NCBI RefSeq assembly: GCF_018383585.1
Contig: NZ_JAHAMK010000002.1
Span: forward strand, 62,001-126,000
Direction: 5' to 3'
DNA from: Microvirga sp. 3-52
Lineage (GTDB): Bacteria > Pseudomonadota > Alphaproteobacteria > Rhizobiales > Beijerinckiaceae
DNA: 64,000 nucleotides
Shown: one piece after another, positions 45,556 to 54,797 of the stretch
Numbering within the stretch: position 1 is the first letter of the stretch
How the letters are laid out: every line of letters starts with the position of its first letter
Notes under the pieces: model-generated
Database searches by the model: none
What the model saw: the letters and a program-made list of their open reading frames with translations, nothing else
Told to the model about the DNA's origin: nothing
Program-made: the position numbers and the translations under genes

Positions 45556-46797
45556 ATGGCAACGGTTATTCTTTCGAACTCGACAGTCATCGAGAATCCT
45601 CAAGTCGGCACGATTGTGGGCTACATCGGCGTCATTGGTGAGGGTGCCAGCGAGAACGCCAGCTTCAGATTGATCGATCCGGGCAGCGGCCGCTTCGAAA
45701 TCAAGCCGATCTCCCAGGAAGGCATCTTGAATTGGGTGCTGGTCGTCAAAAACAGCGTGAACGGCGACGGCAGCAGCCTCTTCGATTTCGAGAACGATGC
45801 CCTCAATGACTTCACCTTCAAGATTTCCGCCACCGGAGACTTGGGTACCGTCGTCGCGACGACGACCTTCACGGTTTCTGTGACGGACAATACAGCTCCG
45901 ACCGAGGTCATCCTGTCGAACAGCTCCGTGGACGAGCATGCGCAAACAGGTTCCGTGATCGGTTACCTCTGGACCTCCGATCCCGATGAAAACGACACCT
46001 TCACCTATACCCTGACCGACGATGCCGGCGGGCGCTTTGGCATTGTGGACGGTAATCTCGTGGTGAAGGACGGCTCTCTGCTGGATCACCAAGCTGCAAA
46101 GTCGCACCAGATCATGGTCGAGGTCAGAGATTTCGACGGTAACGTCCACACGGCCAACCTGACCATCAACGTGTCCGATGCCGTCGACATCCGGAACGGC
46201 ACCGCAACGAACGACCGGCTCCTCGGCAGTGACGGAGCGGACGTGTTCAAAGGCATGTCCGGCCATGACACGCTCTATGGCCTCGCCGGCGACGATACCC
46301 TCTACGGCCTCACCGGCAACGACAAGCTTTATGGACTTGCCGGAAACGACACGCTCAACGGCGGTGCCGGCAAGGATTTCCTCTCCGGCGGCGGCGGTTC
46401 AGACACTTTCGTGTTCGATGCGCCGTTCAAAAAGGGCCATTTCGACCAAATCAGTGACTTCAGATCCGGTCAGGACAAGATCCAATTCGACCTCGATGGG
46501 TTGAAGGCATTCAAGGTCAAAGCTTCGAAGAGTGATCTTCTCGATCTCGCCAAGAAGGGGAAGCCGGACAAGAAATCTTCCGTCGGGCTCGACAAGGTCT
46601 TCAAGGAAGGTAACCTGGAGAAGAAATTCTTCACCGTTGGCACCACCGCCAAGGACGGCAACGACTACATTGTCTACAGCAAGAAAAGTGGGACAGTTTA
46701 CCTCGATGCCGATGGCTCTGGCAGCGCGAAGCCGATCGAAATCCTGAAAATCAAGCCTGACGCCTCCCTATCCTTCAACGACTTTCTGTTCATCTGA
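45556..46797 (+). CDS. RTX calcium-binding protein with cadherin-like domains
   Basis: 413 residues from MATVILSNST (GGGGGA upstream). Two cadherin-like domains come first, about 1-105 and 112-207; the second has DEHAQTGSVIGYLWTSDPDENDTF and HQIMVEVRDFDG. Then a block of about seven RTX nonapeptides (residues 213-290) including GLAGDDTLYGLTGNDKLYG, each GGxGxDxUx-like, which should bind calcium. The C-terminal ~120 residues are the domain shared with the other two RTX proteins here, ending NDFLFI. There is no signal peptide, consistent with type I secretion. A strong terminator follows. Substrate and role are unknown. Confidence 0.83.
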   Translation: MATVILSNSTVIENPQVGTIVGYIGVIGEGASENASFRLIDPGSGRFEIKPISQEGILNWVLVVKNSVNGDGSSLFDFENDALNDFTFKISATGDLGTVVATTTFTVSVTDNTAPTEVILSNSSVDEHAQTGSVIGYLWTSDPDENDTFTYTLTDDAGGRFGIVDGNLVVKDGSLLDHQAAKSHQIMVEVRDFDGNVHTANLTINVSDAVDIRNGTATNDRLLGSDGADVFKGMSGHDTLYGLAGDDTLYGLTGNDKLYGLAGNDTLNGGAGKDFLSGGGGSDTFVFDAPFKKGHFDQISDFRSGQDKIQFDLDGLKAFKVKASKSDLLDLAKKGKPDKKSSVGLDKVFKEGNLEKKFFTVGTTAKDGNDYIVYSKKSGTVYLDADGSGSAKPIEILKIKPDASLSFNDFLFI

Positions 46798-46820
46798 GAT
46801 TGGGTGTCGTCGCATGATCA

Positions 46821-46856
46821 AGCTCCGGCGGCATCCGCCGGAGCTTCTTCGTTTTT
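46821..46856 (+). terminator. Strong terminator of the second RTX gene
   Basis: An 11-bp stem AGCTCCGGCGG / CCGCCGGAGCT with a 3-base minimal loop lies about 23 bases after the stop and is followed by TCTTCGTTTTTG. Confidence 0.85.
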
Positions 46857-46982
46857 GGGCAAGCCGCTTCAAAGAGACCTCGGACGCTTAACGAACCGAC
46901 TTGGCACCTGACCGTCGTCGGTGCATATCGCATTCACGACGGCCGATGACGTTGTGAACCGGTCACGCCCGAGGAGTTCTCA

Positions 46983-47999
46983 GTGACAGAACAGAACCTT
47001 CAAATCGTTCTCGCCTCGCGCCCTGTCGGGCGTCCGTCGCCCGACAACTTCCAATTCGTTCAGGCGCCGGTCCCGAGCCCAGGTGACGGCCAAGTTCTCC
47101 TCAAGATCCGGTATCTGTCGCTCGATCCCTACATGCGCGGCCGCATGAGCGCGGCTAAATCCTACGCGGCGGCCGTCGAGATTGGGCAGGTCATGGAGGG
47201 CGGCACGGTGGCCGAGGTGCTGGAGAGCCGTCACCCGGATTATGCTGTTGGCGATGTTGTTCTCTCCTATTCGGGCTGGCAGTCCTATGCCCTGTCCGAT
47301 GGCACCGACCTGCGCAGGCTCGATTCGCAACAGGCACCTGTCACGACTGCGCTCGGTGTGCTCGGGATGCCGGGCTTCACGGCCTATGCCGGATTGCTCA
47401 CCCTCGGACAGCCGAAGGCTGGAGAGACCGTGGTGGTGGCTGCGGCAAGCGGGCCCGTCGGCGCGACCGTCGGCCAGATCGCGCACATCAAAGGGGCGCG
47501 AGCGGTGGGAATCGCCGGCGGACCGGAGAAATGCGCACTGGTTCGCGACGTCTTCGGCTTCGATGTCGCTCTCGATCACCGCTCACCCAACTTTGCGGAG
47601 GATCTGCGGGAAGCCTGCCCGGATGGCATCGACGTCTATTTCGAGAATGTCGGGGGCAAGGTCTGGGACGCCGTGTTTCCGCTGCTGAACACCTTCGCCC
47701 GCGTCCCGGTCTGCGGACTTGTGGCGCAGTACAACAGCACCGGGCCGTTCGAGGGGCCCGATCGCCTGCCGAGCCTCATGCGCGACGTGCTCACCAAGAG
47801 CCTGACCATCCGCGGTTTCATCCAGCGCGAGTTCAGCGCACAGCGCCCGGACTTCTACCGGGAAATGGCGCAATGGATCGCCGAGGGACGGGTCAAGTAC
47901 CAGGAAGACATCGTCGATGGACTGGAAAGCGCGCCAGAGGCCTTCATCGGGATGCTGGACGGCCGGAATTTCGGCAAGCTGATCGTGCAGGTTTCCTGA
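46983..47999 (+). CDS. Zinc-free MDR oxidoreductase (PTGR/CurA-like)
   Basis: 338 residues of the medium-chain dehydrogenase/reductase family without zinc ligands, closest in pattern to prostaglandin reductase/CurA-type NADPH-dependent enal/enone reductases. Markers are RYLSLDPYMRGRMS near residue 43, the VLGMPGFTAYAGLL segment, the Rossmann loop AAASGPVGATVGQIA near residue 155, FENVGGKVWDAVF, and the C-terminal RGFIQREF/YREMAQWI region. It starts at GTG 46983 with GAGGAG seven bases upstream. It stands between the second RTX gene and cvpA with its own flanking gaps. The natural substrate is unknown. Confidence 0.88.
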   Translation: MTEQNLQIVLASRPVGRPSPDNFQFVQAPVPSPGDGQVLLKIRYLSLDPYMRGRMSAAKSYAAAVEIGQVMEGGTVAEVLESRHPDYAVGDVVLSYSGWQSYALSDGTDLRRLDSQQAPVTTALGVLGMPGFTAYAGLLTLGQPKAGETVVVAAASGPVGATVGQIAHIKGARAVGIAGGPEKCALVRDVFGFDVALDHRSPNFAEDLREACPDGIDVYFENVGGKVWDAVFPLLNTFARVPVCGLVAQYNSTGPFEGPDRLPSLMRDVLTKSLTIRGFIQREFSAQRPDFYREMAQWIAEGRVKYQEDIVDGLESAPEAFIGMLDGRNFGKLIVQVS

Positions 48000-48005
48000 A
48001 GAGCC

Positions 48006-48082
48006 GCCCCTGTGCCGGTGATCCCGATCCGAACGACGCGGCATTTCACAGGATCGGGATGATCGGGACACGCCCGGCCATC
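48006..48082 (+). repeat. Family A quasi-palindrome, copy 14 (truncated, upstream of cvpA)
   Basis: The left outer end is missing: the element begins within the first hairpin (TGTGCCGGTGATCCCGATC) and ends CCCGGCCAT without GACG. The centre GACGCGGCA is recognisable. It is oriented with the flanking genes. Confidence 0.7.
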
Positions 48083-48292
48083 AGGCTGATCAAGCCTTGC
48101 TGCCTATGACCGGCCGGACTTTCAGGACGAGCCAGAGGATTAGGAGCGAGCCTCTCGGGACAAGACCTCCGTTCCCCTTCGCACAACCTTCCGGCGTTCC
48201 AATGGTGACGAAAGCCTTTGTTAACGCTATAGAGCCAGGCTCTGAACCCGCAAAGGCGGCTCCATCCCTGTTATCTTGCGTAGGCCCGGCCC

Positions 48293-48898
48293 ATGCCCTT
48301 TTCCGTTCTGGACCTCGTCGTCCTCGGTATCGTCCTGATCTCGGCGCTTCTTGCCGCCGTGCGCGGCTTCACCCGCGAAGTGCTCGCCATCGTGGCCTGG
48401 GTCGTCGCGGCCGCCGCGGCCTGGTATCTGCATCCGACGGCTCTTCCGATCGCGCAGCAATATATCAGCAGCAACACGGTGGCGCTGGTCGCCGCCATCG
48501 GCGGCATCTTCGTGATCACGCTGATCATCGTCTCGATCATCACGGTGCAAGTCTCCGACCTGATCCTCGATTCCCGCATCGGCGCCCTGGACCGGACGCT
48601 GGGACTGTTCTTCGGCGCAGCGCGCGGCTTCCTCATCTGCGTGATCGGCTGGGCCTTCCTGGGCTGGCTGCTCCAGGGCAAGGAGCCCGAATGGGCGGCG
48701 TCCTCCCGTACCCGGCCGGCGATGGAGAACACCCGCGACAACATCATCGCCATGCTGCCGGAGAATGCCGAGGCCCTGCTCCAGCGTCTGCGCAACAAGG
48801 AAGCGCCGACGGAAGCCGAGCCGGCGGAGCCCGATCCGCAGCGCCCGGCAGCGCCGGCCGCCCCCGCGGCCCCACCGGCGCCCCAGCGGCGCAGCTAA
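48293..48898 (+). CDS. cvpA: CvpA family membrane protein
   Basis: CvpA-family proteins are small inner-membrane proteins linked to envelope homeostasis and, in E. coli, colicin V production. 201 residues with four hydrophobic segments at about 5-22, 30-48, 65-85 and 100-122. The conserved core is RGFTREVLAIVAWV and DRTLGLFFGAARGFLICV. The C-terminal 40 residues are a Pro/Ala-rich tail. cvpA directly upstream of purF is one of the most conserved bacterial pairs and is seen here with about 110 bases between. Confidence 0.93.
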   Translation: MPFSVLDLVVLGIVLISALLAAVRGFTREVLAIVAWVVAAAAAWYLHPTALPIAQQYISSNTVALVAAIGGIFVITLIIVSIITVQVSDLILDSRIGALDRTLGLFFGAARGFLICVIGWAFLGWLLQGKEPEWAASSRTRPAMENTRDNIIAMLPENAEALLQRLRNKEAPTEAEPAEPDPQRPAAPAAPAAPPAPQRRS

Positions 48899-49008
48899 GT
48901 CTCAGGGATCACGTTTCCGACAGTGTTAGATTAGCCATTGGCGTTCGGCCCATGGCCGATTACATAAGGGCGGCGCCGGTGGGCGCGCGAATCCCAAGGA
49001 TTTGATCG

Positions 49009-50496
<1,488 letters not shown>

Positions 50497-50504
50497 GCAT
50501 CTCC

Positions 50505-51248
50505 ATGGACAAGCCTCTCCTCAACCGGGTCGCGGTCGTCACCGGCGCTTCGCGCGGCATCGGCCGCGCGGCGGCGCTTGCCCTTGCCGAAGCCGGCGCG
50601 CACGTAATCGCCCTGGCCCGGACGCAGGGCGCGCTCGAATCCCTCGACGACGAGATCCGCGCCAAGGGCTCCTCGGCCACACTCGTGCCGGTGAACCTCA
50701 AGGATTTCGAAGCCCTCGACCGGCTCGGCGCCGCGATCCACGAGCGCTGGGGCAAGCTCGACATTCTCCTCGGCAATGCGGGCCAGCTCGGCGAGCTGGC
50801 CCCGATCACCCATGTCGACCAGCCGGTCTGGGACGAGGTGATGGCCGTCAACGTAACGGCCAATTACCGCCTGATTCGCTCCCTCGATCCGCTTCTCCGC
50901 GCCTCGGACGCGGGCCGCGCGATCTTCATCACGTCCGGCGCTGCCCACAGGCACAAGGCCTATTGGGGCGTCTATTCGGTGTCGAAGGCCGCTCTTGAAG
51001 CGCTGGTCCGCACCTACGCGGCCGAGACGGCGACGACCCCGGTCAGGGCCATGCTGCTCAATCCCGGCCCGCTTCGCACCGCCATGCGCCGTACGGCCAT
51101 GCCGGGCGAGGATCCGCTGACCCTGAAGACGCCGGAAGATCTCGCCCCCCACATCGTGAAGCTCGCCCTTCCCTCATGGGCCGAGACCGGCAAGATCTAC
51201 GACTTCACCCAGGACGGTAAGGTCGTCGAGCCGCAGATGCCGGCCTGA
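50505..51248 (+). CDS. Short-chain dehydrogenase/reductase
   Basis: 247 residues of the classical SDR family: cofactor loop VTGASRGIGRAAAL near residue 12, the structural NAG motif (LGNAGQLGEL), the catalytic Ser near ITSGAAH and the YSVSKAALEALV motif with Tyr and Lys near residues 157-161. Arg residues after the cofactor loop favour NADP(H). The C-terminus has the KIYDFTQDG segment. It lies 8 bases after purF, likely co-transcribed. The substrate is not evident; a link to purine metabolism is only positional. Confidence 0.9.
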   Translation: MDKPLLNRVAVVTGASRGIGRAAALALAEAGAHVIALARTQGALESLDDEIRAKGSSATLVPVNLKDFEALDRLGAAIHERWGKLDILLGNAGQLGELAPITHVDQPVWDEVMAVNVTANYRLIRSLDPLLRASDAGRAIFITSGAAHRHKAYWGVYSVSKAALEALVRTYAAETATTPVRAMLLNPGPLRTAMRRTAMPGEDPLTLKTPEDLAPHIVKLALPSWAETGKIYDFTQDGKVVEPQMPA

Positions 51249-51421
51249 CGGACCGATAGAATTTCTGCCTCCGCCCCAGCCTGAATGCTCCGTCTCCACC
51301 AAACGGTGGACGCGCCGCGCTGACCCTCGAGATAGCGTCGAGTCTCCTGCAAAAGGCGGTGTTCCGACCCGCACGCACCGGGACGAACGCTCGCCGCGAC
51401 ACGTCTCAGCGAGGCATGGTC

Positions 51422-52042
51422 ATGACCGGCATGTCGGCATTCCTATCCGGGGCAACGGTTGGGTTCGTGATCACCGTGCCCATCGGTCCCATGAGTGTTC
51501 TCTGCATTCAGCGCGCGCTGATCTATGGCGCCATTGCGGGCTTCGCCACCGGCCTCGGGGCGGCGACCGTCCTGGTCATCTACACGACCTGCGCGGTACT
51601 CGGCGTCGGGCCCATCGTCACCCCGGTTCTCGGCAACAGCCAAGCCTTCATCTCGGCCGCCTCCGCCTGTCTCCTCCTCTGGTTCAGCGCCCGCGTTCTC
51701 AGGCGGACCGTATCGCTGACAGCGGCGGTCGCGCAGGAACGGGGAGCCGTCTCGTCCTATTGCAGCGCCGTTGCCTGCGCGTTGCTCAATCCCTTGACGC
51801 CGGCCCTGCTGGCGGCCGTCCTGCCGGCGGTCGCTTCCCCGGCTCCGACAGCCGCCTCCACGATGATCGCGGGCGTGTTCGCCGCATCGGTCACGTGGTG
51901 GCTGATCGTGAGCGGCAGCGTGGCCGCCCTGCGCTCGCGGCTGAACGTGACGGTCCTGAACCTCATCAACAAAGCCTCGGGCCTAATCCTCGGGGGGCTT
52001 GGCGTGCTGATGGCCGCGAACGCATGGGGTCTCAGTGTCTAG
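51422..52042 (+). CDS. LysE family amino-acid exporter-like protein
   Basis: About 206 residues from MTGMSAFLSG with about six hydrophobic segments. The opening GATVGFVITVPIGPMSVLCIQRAL is the LysE/RhtB signature (the PIGP motif with a following helix), and the RALIYGAIAGFATGLGAAT loop fits. The internal loop after segment 3 is short. RhtB-type proteins export amino acids or homoserine lactones. GAGG lies seven bases before this ATG; starts at 51359 and 51416 are less supported. The stop TAG overlaps the stop of the facing LuxR gene within the palindrome CTAG (52039-52042). Confidence 0.82.
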   Translation: MTGMSAFLSGATVGFVITVPIGPMSVLCIQRALIYGAIAGFATGLGAATVLVIYTTCAVLGVGPIVTPVLGNSQAFISAASACLLLWFSARVLRRTVSLTAAVAQERGAVSSYCSAVACALLNPLTPALLAAVLPAVASPAPTAASTMIAGVFAASVTWWLIVSGSVAALRSRLNVTVLNLINKASGLILGGLGVLMAANAWGLSV

Positions 52043-53238
52043 ATCGGGTGGCCGAGATCTCCCTGCTGTTGCCGGGGCGGCCCCAGGTTGAGGGCTCCGG
52101 CATGGACGGGCTGGGTCATCTGCATCGTCAACCGGACCAGCTCCGTCTGGCGGGACACCCCGGTCTTGGCGAAGATATGGTCGAGATGAGTCTTCGCGGT
52201 CGACCGGGCAATGCTGAAATGCTGCGCGGTTTCGGCCAGGGTATGACCGGCCATGAGACTTTCCAGGATCCGGACCTCGGCGGCGGTGAGATTGAAGGCC
52301 CTGGCGAGCAGGCCGATCCCGGTCTGCTCGTCGGGCGCACCGACGAAGACGGCCGCGACCGCGTTGGGCTGCAGCCGCGTACGCAGGTCTCCCGTTGCCA
52401 TCGGAAGCACGTGGGCGTAGGCCGGAGGCTGGTCGATGTCCGTCAGGCGGATCGCCGTGCTCGTCTCGCCGAGCTGCGTCTCGTTGCGGGCGGCCAGCAT
52501 GATCGCCTTGCGGAGCTCACGGCTCGCCGACGACGCGCTCGCCGCCAGGACGCGCCGGATGCTCCGGATAGGGCCGCCGTTGCTCATCATGTGCTCGGCC
52601 GAGCGGTTCGCGTGCAGGATGCCGCCGCGCTCGTCGGTCAGCACGACCCCGCACCGGAGGGCATCCAGCGCTTCGGCCATGTGCGCACGCTCGATGGAGC
52701 GCACGTCCAGGATATCGCTGATCGTCACCGCCTTGCGCAGATGAGGCAGCAGCAGGCGGCCGAGTTCGACCTCGCGCGATGTGATGACGCCCTCCCGGGC
52801 GTGCCTCCCGAGGCCGATCTCCGCGAACTGCCGGTGCGTGTGCATGAGGAACATGTGCATGATGTCGACAATGCCCTGGGGCTTCAGGCATTCCTCCACA
52901 TAAGGCGACGTCTGGACGTAGTCGGGGCTGAGGTGGACCGAGGTCACGAACATCTCGTCGATGGACGATTGCAGCGTCAGCCATTCCGTCAGCCGGGCAT
53001 TGATCTCCCCGACGTGCCGTTCCGATTTGAGCCGCAGGAGGCTTGGCTCCCATCCGACGGCCTTGTTGATCAGGAAGCGGTTTTCTTGAATATCGTTCAG
53101 GGTGAGGGACACGACGGAGCAGCCGAATGTGTCCGCGACCTCCGACAGGGTCGGTTCCCAGCGGCCGGGATCGAGGGCGCAGTCGTAAATCGATCCGACC
53201 AATTCCGACAGCCTGCGATGCGACAGCACCTCACCCAT
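52039..53238 (-). CDS. LuxR-family transcriptional regulator
   Basis: 399 residues from MGEVLSHRRL. The last ~70 residues hold a LuxR-type helix-turn-helix, AEVRILESLMAGHTLAETAQHFSIARSTAKTHLDHIFAKTGVSRQTELVRL, at about 315-370. Upstream regions lack an autoinducer-binding motif; a PAS-like segment (GVVLTDERGGILHANRSAEHMM, about 196-217) suggests a signal-sensing middle. The rest is not recognised. GGAGGGAAGG upstream of 53238 is a strong ribosome site, favouring it over an ATG 33 bases earlier. It converges with the LysE-like gene and is divergent from the third RTX gene, 260 bases away, which it could control. Confidence 0.85.
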   Translation of the reverse strand: MGEVLSHRRLSELVGSIYDCALDPGRWEPTLSEVADTFGCSVVSLTLNDIQENRFLINKAVGWEPSLLRLKSERHVGEINARLTEWLTLQSSIDEMFVTSVHLSPDYVQTSPYVEECLKPQGIVDIMHMFLMHTHRQFAEIGLGRHAREGVITSREVELGRLLLPHLRKAVTISDILDVRSIERAHMAEALDALRCGVVLTDERGGILHANRSAEHMMSNGGPIRSIRRVLAASASSASRELRKAIMLAARNETQLGETSTAIRLTDIDQPPAYAHVLPMATGDLRTRLQPNAVAAVFVGAPDEQTGIGLLARAFNLTAAEVRILESLMAGHTLAETAQHFSIARSTAKTHLDHIFAKTGVSRQTELVRLTMQMTQPVHAGALNLGPPRQQQGDLGHPI

Positions 53239-53499
53239 CGGCCTTCCCTCCTGGGCTGGACCTTTTCCCATCCGGCCACATCCATCCCTTGGATGAGGTT
53301 ATAGGGCGAAATTATTCCAACGAAACCCAAGCTGCGCAAGGGTTTCAGCGGCAATCGCCTTTCCGCGCGTACGCCGTGTCCGGATAAGGCAATTCGCCAC
53401 AGGCGATGCTTCCAAATGTCATATCATTGCATTTACCGTTATTTGCTCTTATCCGGCACTCCTTCGGACGAAGGGCAGAATCAAACTGAGGACCACAAA

Positions 53500-54060
53500 A
53501 TGAGCAGCAAGAAGACTACGCAATCCGCCTGGACCTTCGCGAGTGCCGGCGTGGACGCGCTTTGGGGCCAGAAGGCGGCCATCGCTCTTCCCCCGATCGG
53601 CACCCCCAGGGCAGACGTGCTGAAGGGGACCGACAACCTCGACGGCATCTATGGCATGGGCGGCAACGACACCATTTACGGCTACGGCGGCGGTGACGTT
53701 CTTGCCGGCGCAGCCGGGAACGACCGGCTCTATGGCGGCGCCGGGGCCGACACCTTCTTCTTCGATGCCAAGCTGAACGCGAAGACCAATGTCGACCGCA
53801 TCATGGATTTTGACCCGAATGAGGACATGATCAGCCTGTCCCGCCAGGATTTCAGCAAGCTCAAAGCGGCCCGCACATTGAAGGCGGATGCGTTCCATGT
53901 CGGCAAGAAGGCTCACGATGCATCGGACCGCATCATCTACGACAAGGGTACCGGCACGCTCTACTTTGATCCCGACGGCACGGGCGCTGCGGCGCAGATC
54001 AAGTTTGCCGTTCTGGCCAACAGGGCCTTGTTGACCCACAAGGACCTCTCGGTGATCTGA
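53500..54060 (+). CDS. Small RTX calcium-binding protein
   Basis: 186 residues from MSSKKTTQSA (GAGGA eight bases upstream). After a short N-terminus comes an RTX block near residues 40-90, GTDNLDGIYGMGGNDTIYG and GAAGNDRLYGGAGADTFFFDA, then the C-terminal domain shared with the two larger RTX proteins: VDRIMDFDPNEDMISL, DRIIYDKGTGTLYFDPDGTG, and an end THKDLSVI. It is the minimal version of the trio, essentially RTX repeats plus the secretion-type tail. It is closed by a strong terminator and stands alone. Confidence 0.82.
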   Translation: MSSKKTTQSAWTFASAGVDALWGQKAAIALPPIGTPRADVLKGTDNLDGIYGMGGNDTIYGYGGGDVLAGAAGNDRLYGGAGADTFFFDAKLNAKTNVDRIMDFDPNEDMISLSRQDFSKLKAARTLKADAFHVGKKAHDASDRIIYDKGTGTLYFDPDGTGAAAQIKFAVLANRALLTHKDLSVI

Positions 54061-54083
54061 GGCCATTGTCGAAAGTCGAGACC

Positions 54084-54111
54084 AGCCCCTCCGGATCGGA
54101 GGGGCTTTTTC
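54084..54111 (+). terminator. Strong terminator of the small RTX gene
   Basis: A 10-bp stem AGCCCCTCCG / CGGAGGGGCT with loop GAT is followed directly by TTTTTC, 23 bases after the stop. Confidence 0.9.
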
Positions 54112-54280
54112 GGTTCAAGGCTGCGCGCGCACGCGAACGGCTTCGTCGCCCGAATCCTTCGGCCGCCTCCGCCAGCGCCCTCCGAGCAAGGTCTCGAGGC
54201 TGGCGCGCTCCCTGATCCGGATCCCCGATGCTCCTGCGACCCCTCGAACCCGCATCGGCGAAGCGCCCGCGGCCCTCCGA

Positions 54281-54371
54281 CGTCATCATCGACCCTGTGC
54301 CGGTGATCACGGTTGATTGAAGCCCGGCGCCTCACAGCATCGGGATGGCCGGGATGAGCCCGGCCATGACG
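54281..54371 (+). repeat. Family A quasi-palindrome, copy 15
   Basis: Ends CGTCAT and ATGACG are intact, but the first hairpin is damaged (ATCGACCCTGTGCCGG). The central AGCCCGGCGCC and ATCGGGA arm are present. It is oriented with the flanking plus-strand genes. Confidence 0.8.
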
Positions 54372-54797
54372 GCAGAGGGTGTGACGAAGGCAGGTGCGGG
54401 ACGAAAAAGTGTGTGGCTAAGGATAGGTCGTTCCAGGATGGACGCGCAGCGATGGGGACCGATTCCACTCACACGCGCCGCCCGATGGATCCCGGTCCCG
54501 ACCTGCGGCTGCAACCCGGCAAAGGCCTGCACGTCCGGCGTTAACCCTGCTGCCCGATAAGCGCCTCCATGCGCCCGGCCTTTGTTGACTTGGCGAGGCG
54601 ATACCTCATCTTACCAATCGGGATAGCTTCCCGAAAACCATGGCGGATTGGGGCTCACGTCGGCGAGCCGGTCCAAAGGCATGATGCCGCCCCGCCATTC
54701 CGGCGAAAGACCGGATGCTACTTTCCAGAATCTCCGTTTCAAACAGGCTTCCCGCGTGCGCGACATCGCTGCAGCGGTCCGCCTGCAAAGGTTCGTT

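Larger units (their letters stand above)
54061..54797. other. 737-base gap between the third RTX gene and the GGDEF-EAL gene
   Basis: It holds the RTX terminator (54084-54111) and family A copy 15 (54281-54371). The remaining ~600 bases show no supported gene; short frames cross the repeat or lack ribosome sites. The promoter of the next gene should lie near 54600-54790. Confidence 0.6.

Noticed and set aside
54317-54560. Two short frames between the small RTX gene and the GGDEF-EAL gene
   Set aside because: They begin in the family A repeat and carry no ribosome-binding site or conserved features.
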